A DNA stretch of 64,000 nt from Conus ventricosus (lineage: Eukaryota; Mollusca; Gastropoda; Neogastropoda; Conidae), in the NCBI GenBank assembly GCA_018398815.1, contig JAFLJL010014715.1:1-64000 (forward strand), read 5' to 3'. The notes under the pieces were generated by a model. The model worked only from the letters and a program-made list of their open reading frames with translations. It made no database searches and was not told where the DNA came from. Below, piece by piece: positions 1 to 10,204 of this stretch; the stretch's first letter is position 1; every line of letters starts with the position of its first letter. The position numbers were made by a program, and so were the translations under genes.

Positions 1-1045
1 ATTGCTTTCCCTCCGGTGCCCGGCTCTGTGCTTTTCATAGCACTGCTCCCAAGGCCCCCACAGGGCTCTGGTTTGCTCAAGCTTGCGCCTTTGCACAGGC
101 CTGTGCATTGTCATAGCCTGCTGCCAGTGCACACGGTCTGTGCATTGCTTAGCTCTGTCCCTACGTGCACCGGCTTGTGCATGCTCATAGCACTGGCATG
201 CCTACGAGTGCACACGGCTTCTGTGCACTTGCTCATATGCTCTGCTGCCTATGGTGCACACGGCTCTGTGCGTTGCTCATAGCTCTGCTGCCTGCAGTGC
301 ACACGGCTCTGTGCGTTGCTCATAGCACTGCTGCCTACAGTGCACACGGCTCTGTGCATTGCTCATAGCTCTGCTGCCTACAGTGCACACGGCTCTGTGC
401 GTTGTTCATAGCACTGCTGCCTACAGTGCACACGGCTCTGTGCATTGCTCATAGCACTGCTGCCTATGGTGCACACGGCTCTGGGCATTGCTCATAGCTC
501 TGCTGCCTATGGTGCACACGGCTCTGTGCATTGCTCATTAGCTCTGCTGCCTATGGTGCACACGGCTCTGTGCATTGCTCATAGCTCTGCTGCCTATGGT
601 GCAACGGCTCTGTGCGTTGTTCATAGCACTGCTGCCTACAGTGCACACGGCTCTGTACATTGTCATAGCTCTGCTGCCTATGGTGCACACGGCTCTGTGC
701 ATTGTTCATAGCACTGCTGCCTACAGTGCACACGGCTCTGTGCGTTGCTCATGGTCTGCTGCCTTGGTGCACACGGCTCTGTGCGTTGTTCATAGCACTG
801 CTGCCTACAGTGCACACGGCTCTGTGCGTTGCTCATAGCACTGCTGCCTATGGTGCACACGGCTCTGTGCGTTGCTCATAGGTCTGCTGCCTATGGTGCA
901 CACGGCTCTGTGCATTGTTCATAGGTCTGCTGCCTATGGTGCACACGGCTCTGTGCATTGCTCATGGTCTGCTGCCTATGGTGCACACGGCTCTGTGCAT
1001 TGCTCATAGGTCTGCTGCCTATGGTGCACACGGTGCTGTGGGCCG
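1..1045. repeat. Minisatellite, 43-bp unit
   Basis: Direct tandem array of a 43-bp unit with the core gtgcacacggctctgtgc followed by a ttgctcatag segment. Successive cores lie 43 bases apart (for example 255 and 298). Two interchangeable sub-variants are visible, ctgcctatgg and ctgcctacag, which alternate irregularly; this suggests unequal exchange or conversion within the array. The first ~230 bases are the most diverged, and the array is cut by the window edge. Open frames through it repeat the same short peptide in both strands and are not genes. Confidence 0.95.
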
Positions 1046-1959
1046 ACTGAGAGATCCGTTGTCTATGACGCACACACGTCCATGCGTTCTTATTTAAAGA
1101 ATTCTAGTATTCAAACTTTAACGGTCTCAGAGAAGTAACTCCTGCAAGAACTTAGTAGAGGGTTCTTGGTAGCCTGACATGCCTTAGTTCTTAAGTTCAA
1201 GCATAGTTCTACGTTCGCTATCTGCGGCTGAAACAAAGAATCCCTCTCTGGATATTTCCGACCTGAAACTGACCACGTTTCTGGCACTGGCCTTTCGTCT
1301 GCTAGTCAGAATGCCAGCTCTGCGCCGGCAAATCATTTCTTTAGAACAAGTTATTGAAAAATGTGTTCATTGCGGTTCCAGCAATGAAGGAGAGTTGATC
1401 GACAGTGGAGATGATAGGGAAGATGAGGACATCTATTTGAAGATGTTCTTGATTACAGTGACAATCAACGATTCGACTGATTCATTAACACACACACGGC
1501 GCTTGACTTGCAAAATCTCCCTAACCCAAATTCTGTGGAATTATCTAAAGTGGAGAATAACTGATGGCAAAAAGCACCATAACCATTAGTGTATTAGGTG
1601 AGTGCTTTTTTGTATCGATATATCTGCATGCCATTACTAAACATTGATCATGAAACTCTGCACTTGTTTTTAAATCTATCATGAGTCGATGTGTTCTGGT
1701 TACTTCATTTATCCGTGCGTCGTCCTCAAAGCAGAATCTCTTACAGTTTGGGAAGTACTTTCATCCAAGAGTCTTGATTTCTTCTTTCAGACATACCAAA
1801 CATGATGTTAATACAGACCGAACATAACACATAAAATGAATTCGAAAAATGCCCCCAAATCACTACGTAGGCAGGGGATTTAGCATGATGCAGCTGTGTG
1901 CGGGGGGGGGGAACTCGCGCTCCATGCATATGCAGGGATTGTGTTAGTCAGTGTTGGCC
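1046..1959. other. Unique spacer with one weak ORF
   Basis: Non-repetitive stretch of about 900 bases. The only protein-like element is a 92-codon plus-strand frame at 1311-1589 that opens with an ATG, has a CxxC pair near residues 18-21 and an acidic patch (GDDREDEDIY) near residues 33-42. An acidic N-terminal segment of that kind is seen at the start of some piggyBac-type transposases, but no catalytic part is present, so this is only a guess. The rest shows no exon, RNA gene or repeat I can support. Confidence 0.3.
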
Positions 1960-2135
1960 TCTTTTGTTTGTTCATCATGTGTTTATTGTGATGGCTGTGT
2001 GTGTTTGTGATGTGGTCATCATGTGTTTATTGTGATGTGTTCATCATGTGTTTATTGTGAAGGCTGTGTGTGTTTGTGATGTGTTCATCATGTGCTTATT
2101 GTGATGGCTGCATGTGTTTCTGATGTTTCACAGGC
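1960..2135. repeat. Short tandem array, ~40-bp unit
   Basis: About four imperfect copies of a unit containing gttcatcatgtgtttattgt followed by a ggctgtgtgtgtttgtgatg segment. The first copies vary in length; the array fades into (TG)-rich DNA and ends before a small unique patch at about 2136-2205. Confidence 0.8.
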
Positions 2136-2317
2136 ATTTCTTACCATTAACCAAACTGCCACCATGCATGAATAAAAACAGGTTTAAAAGCTTTCCGTGT
2201 TGCTTATATGTGTGTGTTTCTGTGTGTGTGTGTGTATGTACATGTGTGGTATGCGCCTGGTGTGTGTGTGCGTGCGCTTGCACTTGAAAGAATGGTTGTG
2301 CATATTGTAAGGTGCAG

Positions 2318-2565
2318 AAACCAGTTAGAATGGACTGTAGCAGAAACTGTTAGAATGGACTGTAGCAGAAACCTGTTAGAATGGACTGTAAGCAGAAACT
2401 GTTAGAATGGACTGTAAGCAGAAGATAAGATAAGATAATGTTGCTTATAGCCCTAGCCGACCGCAGAGGGCCACCTGTAAGCAGAAACCTGTTAGAATGG
2501 ACTGTAAGCAGAAACCTGTTAGAATGGACTGTAAGCAGAAACCTGTTAGAATGGATTGTACTGAA
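2318..2565. repeat. Minisatellite, 27-bp unit, interrupted
   Basis: Tandem copies of a 27-bp unit with the core gcagaaacctgttagaatgg and a following actgtaa. About eight copies are visible. Between 2418 and 2476 the array is interrupted by a copy of a short dispersed repeat, after which the same unit resumes in the same orientation. Confidence 0.9.
2418..2476 (+). repeat. Dispersed short repeat, copy 1
   Basis: A ~58-base segment that begins with agataagataagataatg and contains ttgcttatagccctagccga followed by a ccgcagagggccac block. It sits inside the 27-bp array. A second copy with the same order of blocks is at 3222-3283, so this is a dispersed element and not part of the array. The length and the simple AT-rich start would fit a SINE fragment or SINE tail; no RNA polymerase III promoter boxes were identified. 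Confidence 0.6.
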
Positions 2566-2637
2566 AACATCTTTATGTTTATACTTACACCTAACACAAA
2601 TGTTGCTGTATTGATCTTGTTCATGTAACACCAGAAG

Positions 2638-2985
2638 CAGAGTATGGGGTATCCAGTGCTTCCCCATCATAACATAGGTCAGGAAGAGAAGCTGCATAGA
2701 ACACATTTCAATAGAAAATGAGATGACCCAGTTAGGTCACTGACTAAATAGCTACAATGGGGTATCCAGAGCTTCACCATCATACATAGGTCAGGAAGAG
2801 AAGCTGCATAGAACACATTTCAATAGAAATGAGATGACCCAGTTAGGTCACTGACTAAATAGCTACAATGGGTATCCAGAGCTTCACCATCATACTAGGT
2901 CAGGAAGAGAAGCTGCATAGAACACATTTCAATAGAAAATGAGATGACCCAGTTAGATCACTGACTAAATAGCTACATTATTGAC
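2638..2985. repeat. Tandem triplication, ~115-bp unit
   Basis: Three consecutive copies of a unit of about 112-117 bases. Recognisable blocks in each copy are gggtatccagagcttcacca, ggtcaggaagagaagctgca and gagatgacccagttaggtca. The copies are very similar to one another, so the expansion is recent. Confidence 0.93.
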
Positions 2986-3008
2986 CTGCACCAATATAGC
3001 TTGTTGAG

Positions 3009-3009
<1 letters not shown>

Positions 3010-3058
<49 letters not shown>
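3010..3058. repeat. (TG)n microsatellite
   Basis: Uninterrupted run of about 24 TG dinucleotides between unique AT-rich flanks. Confidence 0.97.
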
Positions 3059-3063
<5 letters not shown>

Positions 3064-3847
3064 GAAATGCAGTAATGAAAGTAGATTAAGTGATGGATAT
3101 GAAGATATTTTGCTGTGAACAGTTCAAAAGGTGACAGTTTTCAACTTTATTGTTTTCTTGACTGTCGGGTATGATTTGTCATTTGGGACTTAGCTAAAAG
3201 TGTTAAAAACAAGACTAAGACAAGATAAGATAATGTTGCTTATAGCCCAGCCGACCACAAAGGCCACATCAGGGCTGTAAGACTAAGACAGCAACAATAC
3301 AAACAACAATGAAAATACAAAACAAAACAAAAAACTTTGAATTCAAATGATATGTTTTGGATTGTAACATTTGTCAGTTGCTTTTTTTTTCTCTTATTTT
3401 TTGTTAATGTTGGCATGACTTGATGAAATGTGTGTTGCTTGAATTTAGATTGGAAAACTGACTCTGAGAAAGGGTCTTCTCAACATAAAAAAAAACAACT
3501 ATGATTCGAATAGGGCCCACATGATATATTCACATCTGATATTCATCACTTTGTTCTTTCATCTTAATGTGTTAGACAATACACATACAGTATTGCATAG
3601 TCATTTTGCGCATTTCATTATATCCAACGTTTATAGTATTGTGTATGATATGCATGTTCAGTGTAACATATCGCTGCACCTGCACTGAACAAGGCTCTAC
3701 TTTTCAAAGTAAAATAAGGCATAAACATAGAGCATGTGCAAGTGCATATTTCATATATGCATGTATGCAGATTCTTGCACAAACACACATGTATGTGCAT
3801 GCGCATTCACATGCATGCATTGACATGCACACATGTTCACCAGTGCT
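3059..3847. other. Unique AT-rich stretch
   Basis: About 790 bases of AT-rich DNA without a convincing exon. It contains the second copy of the short dispersed repeat (3222-3283, core gataatgttgcttatagccc) and runs of A and T. Small ORFs here have no protein character. Confidence 0.6.
3222..3283 (+). repeat. Dispersed short repeat, copy 2
   Basis: Same order of blocks as the copy at 2418-2476: aagataagataatgttgctt, then tatagcccagccgacc, then a caaaggccac block. Here it is in unique DNA and is followed by atcagggctgtaag. Two copies within 1 kb outside the tandem arrays mark it as a dispersed repeat, possibly a SINE fragment. Confidence 0.6.
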
Positions 3848-4310
3848 TGTGTTGAGTACATTCAGGGTTAGCACTGACATGGACACATGTTGAGTTACAT
3901 TCAGGGTTAGCACTGACATGGACACATGTTGAGTACATTCAGGGTTAGCACTGACATGGACACATGTTGAGTACATTCAGGTTAGCACTGACATTCACAC
4001 ATGTTGAGTACATTCAGGGTTAGCACTGACATGCACACATGTTGAGTACATTCAGGGTTAGCACTAACATGCACACATGTTGAGTACATTCAGGGTTAGC
4101 ACTGACATGCACACTTGTTGAGTACATTCAGGGTTAGCACTGACATGGACACATGTTGAGTACATTCAGGGTTAGCACTGACATACACACATGTTGAGTA
4201 CATTCAGGGTTAGCACTGACATGGACACATGTTCAGTACATTCAGGGTTAGCACTGACATGCACACATGTTCACCAGTGCTTGTGTTCAGTACATTCAGG
4301 GTTAGCACTT
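3848..4310. repeat. Minisatellite, 38-bp unit
   Basis: About twelve direct copies of a 38-bp unit built from gttgagtacattcagggtta and gcactgacatggacacat. Variants differ at ggacac/gcacac/tacacac and at gttgag/gttcag. The edges resemble a longer unit with accagtgcttgtgtt, found at 3840 and 4274 and again diverged near 4550, so the array probably grew from that sequence. Confidence 0.95.
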
Positions 4311-4480
4311 ACATTCAGTTCAATTCAATCAACTGTATTGTCCATTGGAAATTTTCCTTCTGCTCCACATCATTTCACAAGTACATGAGACATTACAAAA
4401 AGACATAATAATTCGTTACATAAAAGCCTCTGTTATCATATATTTGTTATACATCACAACCCACACAGCCCTCCCACCCC
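4311..4480. repeat. Probable interspersed-repeat tail
   Basis: The segment begins with ttcagttcaattcaatcaac and continues with tgtattgtccattggaaatt. A motif of this kind (an AT-rich lead, tattgtcc, then ttggaaat) is common at the ends of animal interspersed repeats, so I read it as the end of a SINE or LINE-like element. The remaining ~120 bases show no coding sign. Only one copy is in the window, so the assignment is an inference. Confidence 0.35.
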
Positions 4481-4644
4481 TCCACACACACATGCACACG
4501 CACGCACCCACACATACATACACACACACACACATGCACACTGTTCACAGTGCTTGTGTTGAATACATTCAGCGTTACCCCATGTCAGCAGACAGTGAAA
4601 CTGGAAATCAAGTGACGGGAGGGAGGGGGGGGGGGGGGGGGGGA
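4481..4644. repeat. CA-rich microsatellite and poly-G run
   Basis: A compound CA-rich microsatellite (cacacatgcacacgcacgc and similar) covers about 4481-4540. A pure G run of about 20 bases lies at 4624-4643. Between them is a diverged partial copy of the neighbouring 38-bp repeat. Confidence 0.85.
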
Positions 4645-4765
4645 CTTTCTCAGAAAAAAACTTGATCAAGAATTATAGAAAGTGGCAGTTGAATTTATGG
4701 AGTTGAGGTCACATGTTTGGTAAGCTAGCAGACACCAATATCAGGAGTTCTAATGTTCTTTGCAG

Positions 4766-4818
4766 GAGTTCCTGTTGCTATTTTGTCTAACCAGCTGAAG
4801 GTCCTGAAGGCAGCTGAG
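4766..4818 (+). CDS. Candidate internal or terminal exon
   Basis: A 53-base segment follows a reasonable 3' splice site (ttctttgcag ending at 4765). Read in the second phase it gives VPVAILSNQLKVLKAAE with ordinary animal codon use. It could be spliced at the GT at 4819 (gtggag, a weak donor), or it could continue through VEL to a TGA at 4828-4830 and be a terminal exon. It is on the same strand as the gene seen at 33.9-61.4 kb and could be an upstream exon of it. I do not recognise the protein, and the 50-bp minisatellite starts only a few bases downstream. Confidence 0.35.
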
Positions 4819-4832
4819 GTGGAGCTTTGACA

Positions 4833-5235
4833 TGATGTGTCGGCAAGACACTGTAAAGCTGAAAGACATTGACAAAAAGCTCTTGATGTGTTGGCAAGAC
4901 ACTGCAAAGCTGAGAGACATTGACAAAAGCTCTTGATGTGTCGGCCAAGACACTGTAAAGCTGAGAGACATTGACAAAAGCTCTTGATGTGTCGGCAAGA
5001 CACTGCAAAGCTGAGAGACATTGACAAAAGCTCTTGATGTGTCAGCAAGACACAGCAAAGCTGAGAGGACATTGACAAAAGCTCTTGATGTGTCGGCAAG
5101 ACACTGCAAAGCTGAGAGACATTGACAAAAGCTCTTGATGTGTCGGCAAGACACTGCAAGCTGAGAGACATTGACAAAAGCTCTTGATGTGTCGGCAAGA
5201 CACTGCAAAGCTGAGAGATATTGTCAAAAGCTCTT
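4833..5235. repeat. Minisatellite, 50-bp unit
   Basis: About eight direct copies of a 50-bp unit with the blocks actgcaaagctgagagacat, tgacaaaagctcttgatg and tgtcggcaagac. The array starts immediately after the candidate exon at 4766-4818. Long minus-strand ORFs through it are repeats of one peptide and are not supported as genes. Confidence 0.95.
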
Positions 5236-5640
5236 TGAACAAATAGTCCTAGTTGTGAATGGACCAAAAAGTTGACGATCCACCTCTGGATACTCAGATT
5301 TGTATCAGATCGCACCATGTTGAAAATAAAGTTTTGGATGAAAGTTTTAATAGGTGAGCGAGGGCATGTCAACCATACTGTCCTGACATTTCTGTGATTT
5401 GGGCTTTCCATAGAGTGATCCATGGACATTATGCTGTTTGTGTAATACAAATGCACCTTTTACTATTACAAATAAATGTAATTCCTGCAAAATTTCTCAA
5501 TTTTTCACTTTTCTTTGAAGACTTTTGAGTTTGTGTAGGGAAGCACCCTCTGTCCCAAATCTGCCCACCCCTACCCACACCTCCTTTCCCCGTTTCCCCC
5601 TTCCCTTCACGCCCAGAAAAAACAGCAAACAGCATCAAAC
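5236..5640. other. Unique spacer
   Basis: About 400 unique bases. A minus-strand frame (5240-5456) reads as plausible amino-acid sequence but it merges into the 50-bp array and has no visible splice context. A C-rich patch is at 5560-5615. No feature is supported. Confidence 0.4.
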
Positions 5641-6085
5641 AACCCCAACCTGACAACAGAAATAATAAGTCCAACAACAAACAGCATCAAACAAACCCCC
5701 CAACCCGACAACAGAAATAATAAGTCCAACAACAAACGGCATCAAACAAACATCCAACCCGACAACAGAAATAAGAGGTCTCAAACCAATGAATATTATG
5801 CATCAAACAAACCCAGAACCTGACAACAGAAATAATAAGAAGTCTCAAACCAATGATATCATGCATCAAACAAACCCAGAACCTGACAACAGAAATAATA
5901 AGAAGTCTCAAACCAATGAATATCATGCATCAAAAAAACCCTGAACCCGACAACAGAAATAATAAGTCTCAAACCAATGAATATTATGCATCAAACAAAC
6001 CCTGAACCTGACAACAGAAATAATAAGTCTCAAACCAATGAATATCATGCATCAAACAAACCCTGAACCTGACAACAGAAAGAAG
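5641..6085. repeat. Minisatellite, 61-64-bp unit
   Basis: Direct copies of a unit carrying ctgacaacagaaataataag, tctcaaaccaatgaatat and catgcatcaaacaaaccc. The first copies (5641-5760) are a shorter form that lacks the tctcaaaccaatg block. Some units have an extra aag. About seven copies in total. Confidence 0.93.
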
Positions 6086-6251
6086 GAGGGCATAGTTTAG
6101 AGAACATAGATTTAACAGAAGTCAGCGTTACTGGTGAGTTTGACCTGATTGCTCTGCCATCCCTGACTTCCCAGGGTGACCACCCGAAGGTTGTGATTTA
6201 GGTCAGTGGCTACTGGTCAGTTTGAAGGGTGTACAGGTGGAAGAACACCAC

Positions 6252-6615
6252 AAAGTGACCTGGCTGTGGTGCAGGGTATCCCAGTCCTAGTGACCCTGTG
6301 CAGGCCATACACAGTGACCTGGCTGTGGTTGCAGGGTATCCCAGTCCTAGTGACCCTGTGCAGGCCATACACAGTGGGCCTGGCTGTGGTGCAGGGTATC
6401 CCAGTCCTAGTGACCCTGTGCAGGCCATACACAGTGACCTGGCTGTGGTGCAGGGTATCCCAGTCCTAGTGACCCTGTGCAGGCCATACAACAGTGACCT
6501 GGCTGTGGTGCAGGGTTATCCCAGTCCTAGTGACCCTGTGCAGGCCATACACAGTGACCTGGCTGTGGTGCAGGGTATCCCAGTCCTTAAGTGACCCTGT
6601 GCAGGCCATACATTC
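6252..6615. repeat. Minisatellite, 59-bp unit
   Basis: Six nearly identical direct copies of a 59-60-bp unit: agtgacctggctgtggtgca, gggtatcccagtcctagtga and ccctgtgcaggccataca. Copies differ by single inserted bases. Successive starts are at about 6254, 6313, 6372, 6433, 6494 and 6552. Confidence 0.96.
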
Positions 6616-6639
6616 ACAGCTTACTATGAACAGCTCAGT

Positions 6640-6715
6640 AACTGGTCACCCTGACAGGACGACTGTGGCCGTGCTGGGCCATTTTGATGGAAGGAGTAAA
6701 GGGGGGGGGGGGGGT

Positions 6716-6756
<41 letters not shown>

Positions 6757-6790
6757 TAGGAGAATGAATGAAATACTAAAAGGAATTTTG
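6640..6790. repeat. Local duplication, copy 1, with long poly-G
   Basis: This segment and 7045-7155 share the blocks gacaggacgactg, gccgtgctgg, ccattttgatggaaggag and gaatgaatgaaatactaaa in the same order. In this copy a poly-G run of about 55 bases (6698-6752, broken by one T) replaces the short ggaatggatgggaggggagg of the other copy. A poly-G run of this length is hard to sequence, so its exact length is doubtful. Confidence 0.8.
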
Positions 6791-7044
6791 ATAATGAAGG
6801 CAACATTACAAATTGTGATGTGTTGATGCTCTGCTGTGATTTGAGGCAAGCAAGTCCAGAGAGAAGTGTAAGAAAACCAAGTCTGCAAAGGAAACCAGCA
6901 TGAAAAGAAGGCGAATCATTTCATAGGAAAGAAGAAAAGGAAGATGGAATTGTAAAAGAAAGGTAAATTGGATGACATGAAAAATATAAAAAAGATCTGA
7001 TAAGAGAAAAAAATGTAACTACAATAATTGTTTAAAGATTTACA
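6791..7044. other. Unique spacer between duplicated blocks
   Basis: About 250 bases of A-rich unique DNA lying between the two copies of the duplicated block. No exon, RNA gene or repeat is visible. Confidence 0.5.
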
Positions 7045-7155
7045 CTGGTCACCTTGACAGGACGACTGGCCGTGCTGGACCATTTTGATGGAAGGAGTGG
7101 AATGGATGGGAGGGGAGGTAGAAGAATGAATGAAATACTAAAGAGAATTTTTGTA
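7045..7155. repeat. Local duplication, copy 2
   Basis: Second copy of the block at 6640-6790, with a short purine-rich segment where copy 1 has the long poly-G tract. The 36-bp minisatellite begins about 20 bases downstream. Confidence 0.8.
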
Positions 7156-7171
7156 CTACTGTTTGGACTAT

Positions 7172-9133
7172 TCAGTTGCACATGTGAGTGTTGCACTCAG
7201 ATATTACATAGTTGTGCATGTGAGTGTTGCACCAGACATTACCAAGTTGCACATGTGACTGTTGCACTCAGACATTACCTTGTTGTTACATGTGAGTGTT
7301 GCACTCAGACATTACCTAGCTGTACATGTGAGTGTTGCACTCAGACATTACCTAGTTGTACATGGAGTGTTGCACTCATGCATTACCTAGTTGTACATGC
7401 GAGTGTTGCACTCAGACATTACCTAGCTGTAACATGTGATGTTGCACTCAGACATTACCTAGTTGTACAGCTCTCAGGCATTACCTAGCTGTACATGTGA
7501 GTATTGCACTCAGACATTACCTAGTTGTACATGTGAGTGTTGCATCAGGCATTACCAAGTTGTACATGTGAGTGTTGCACTCAGACATTACCTAGTTGTA
7601 CATGTGAGTGTTGCACTCAGACATTACCTAGTTGTACATGGGAGTGTTGCACTCAGACATTACCTAGTCCTGTCATGTGAGTGTTGCACTCAGACATTAC
7701 CTAGTTGTACATGTGAGTGTTGCACTCAGACATTACTAGCTGTACATGTTGAGTGTTGCACTCAGACATTACCTAGCTGTACATGTGAGTGTTGCACTCG
7801 TAGATCCCATTACTAGTTGTACATGTGAGTGTTGCACTCAGACATCTAGTTCCACATGTGAGTGTTGCACTCAGATTTTACTAGTTGTACATGTGAGTGT
7901 TGCACTCAGACATTACCTAGTTGTACAGCTCTCAGGCATTACCTAGTTGTGCATGTGAGTGTTGCACTCAGACATTACCTAGTTGTACAGCTCTCAGGCA
8001 TTACCTAGCTGTACATGTGAGCGTAGCACTCAGACATTACCTAGTTATACATGTGAGTGTTGCACTCAGACATTACCTAGTTGTACAGCTCTCAGAATTA
8101 CCTAGTTGTACATGTGAGTGTTGCACTCAGACATTACCTAGTTGTACTTGTGAGTGTTGCATCAGACATTACTAGTTGTGCTGTGAGTGTTGCATCAGAC
8201 ATTACCTAGTTGTACTTGTGAGTGTTGCACTCAGACATTACCTTGTTGTACATGTGAGTGTTGCACTCAGACATTACTAGTTGTATAGTAAGCATTGCAC
8301 TCAGGACTTTCCTAGTTGTGCATGTGAGTGTTGCAATCAGACAATTACTAGTTGTTATATGTGAGTGTGCAATCAGACATTACCTAGTTGTACATGTGAG
8401 TGTTGCACTCAGAATTACCTAGTTGCGCATGTGAGTGTTGCACTCAGACATTTACTTGTTGTTATGTGAGTGTTGCATCCGACTTACCTAGTTGTGCAGC
8501 TCTCAGGCATTTACCTAGTTGTACATGTGAGTTTGCACTCAGGACATTACCTTGTTGTACATGTGAGTGTTGCACTCAGACATTACCTTGCTGTACATGT
8601 GAGTGTCGCACTCGAAATCCCAGTTGTACATGTGAGTGTTGCACTCATGCTTACTAGCTGTACTGTGGAGTGTTGCACTCAGAATTACCTGTGTATGTGA
8701 GTGTTGCACTCGGACATTCCCAGCGGTAATTTTGAGTGTTGCACTAGACATTTACCTATTTGTACATGTGAGTGTTGCACTCAGACTTACCTAGCTGTAA
8801 TGTGAGTGTTGCATCTGACATTACCCAGTGTACATGTGAGTGTTGCACTCAGCAATATCTGTTCCACATGTGAGTGTTGCACTCAGATATTACCTAGTTG
8901 TACATGTGAGTGTTGCATCAGACATTACCTAGTTGTACAAACTCTCAGGCATTAAACCCAGTTGTACATGTGAGTGTTGCACTCAGACATTATCTAGTTG
9001 TACAGCTCTCAGGCCTTACCTAGTTGTACTGTGAGTGTTGCACTCAGGCATTACCTAGCTGTACATGTGAGTGTTGCATCAGACATTACCTAGTTCCACA
9101 TGTGAGTGTTGCACTCAGATATTACCTAGTTGT
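7172..9133. repeat. Minisatellite, 36-bp unit, segment 1
   Basis: Long direct array of a 36-bp unit, acatgtgagtgttgcactca plus gacattacctagttgt. A frequent half-length variant, tacagctctcaggcattacc, recurs through the array and marks higher-order structure. Many units in 8160-8900 have single-base losses. Because 36 is divisible by three, long cysteine-rich ORFs run through it; the amino-acid pattern is only the repeat in translation. The array is split at 9134 by a transposon and continues to the assembly gap, then again after the second gap. Confidence 0.97.
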
Positions 9134-10204
9134 CAGAGATGGGATTTTTCCGCCGATTTTGGGGTTTCCGTTTTTTGATGGCCCAGGGGTCGTTTTTGAG
9201 ATCAGTGTAAATCCGTTGAGAAATTTGGGGGGGGGTTAGTTTGTGATGATGCTAATGTACGGCGAGAGGGTCGATCAAAAATTGTGTTCTCAATTGATCC
9301 GTTCGCAAATGGATGTTTCCCGGTTTCTGCTTGGGCCCGTCGAGACTGCTGTCTTTGTTTCATTCTGCGGTTGACCGAAACCATCAAGCGGAAGTTGATG
9401 TTTGAGAACGCGGCAAACTGTTTGCGAATTTTTTTCCTGACGCCATTTTCTTTCGGTTTGACGAGAGTAGCGTAAACCAGAATGTTTCGTCATTAGCAGA
9501 AAGCGAGAAAGTTCTTGCGAAGCAAGTCGATGCTCCAGTTAAAAAACAAATGGACTTGGAAGTGGTTGGAGGAGGAAGTGAGCGCAAAAGTGATGCTGAC
9601 CAGTTCCAAAAGGCGCCGTCAGCCACAGTGTGATTCTCAGACTGAAAGACTGCATGAGGAAAATCACCTATTCAGGACAAGCAGTCTGCACATGGTGTAA
9701 TGACGCGATCAAGTATGGCTCACGGGGAAAGTCAGCATTGATCAACCACGTTCTTGCTGAAAAGCACCTTTGCAAGAGTGAAGATCGTCTTACAAACGAG
9801 ACTCTTGGATCGTTTGGAGCATCGGTGAGTCTACCCACCACCCCACCCCCACCCCTCTCTCTCTCTCTCTCCTCTCTCTCTCTTTTCTCTCTCCCCTCTC
9901 TCTCCCCTCTCTCTCTCCTCTCCCCACCAATCCTGTGTCAATGGTCTTCATGATTTCCTGACAGACATCATGGCGAAGGTGGAAAGTCTTTTTTTTGTAG
10001 GATCAAGGTTTTTATACTTTTAAATACTTTGGTGTCTCAATGCTGATTTTTGCAGTAATTCTAAAAAATCTTCAGCTTCAGGGGGGGAAACCCCCTGACC
10101 CCCACCAGGGGCCCTTTCCCCGGCCCCACCGGGGGCCTTCAACGGCCCCCGGACCCCCGCCACTTTTTTTTTCCTCCTTTTTCACATTTTGAATCCCATC
10201 TCTG
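9134..10204 (+). mobile_element. TIR DNA transposon, non-autonomous copy
   Basis: A 1071-bp insertion in the 36-bp array. The left end reads cagagatgggatttttccgc and the right end, reverse-complemented, cagagatgggattc, giving 13 matching terminal bases. The flanking array sequence agttgt is present on both sides (9128-9133 and 10205-10210), consistent with a 6-bp target-site duplication. Inside, 9630-9820 encodes a zinc-finger-like segment (CTWC, then NHVLAEKH) that ends at a GT donor (ggtgagt). The preceding coding part (about 9480-9629) is in another frame, so the copy is broken. A CT-rich patch is at 9840-9930 and a G/C-rich patch at 10080-10165. Ends starting CAGAG would fit hAT elements, but those normally make 8-bp duplications, so the superfamily is left open. 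No catalytic transposase domain is present. Confidence 0.85.
9630..9822 (+). pseudogene. Transposase N-terminal zinc-finger fragment
   Basis: Reading frame inside the TIR element. It contains VCTWCNDAIKYGSRGKSA followed by LINHVLAEKH, which gives a C-x2-C pair and a pair of histidines as in BED-like or C2H2-type DNA-binding fingers of transposases. The frame runs into a good 5' splice site at about 9823 (gtgagt), so this looks like the first coding exon of a transposase whose remaining exons are missing. The upstream part of the same protein (VSSLAESEKVLAKQVDAP region) is in a different frame, which points to a 1-base indel around 9627-9631. The role in target or end recognition is inferred from the finger only. 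Confidence 0.5.

Noticed and set aside
4725..5456. 243-codon minus-strand ORF
   Set aside because: Most of it is the 50-bp array in translation. The ~70 residues before the array look protein-like, but there is no splice or conservation evidence.
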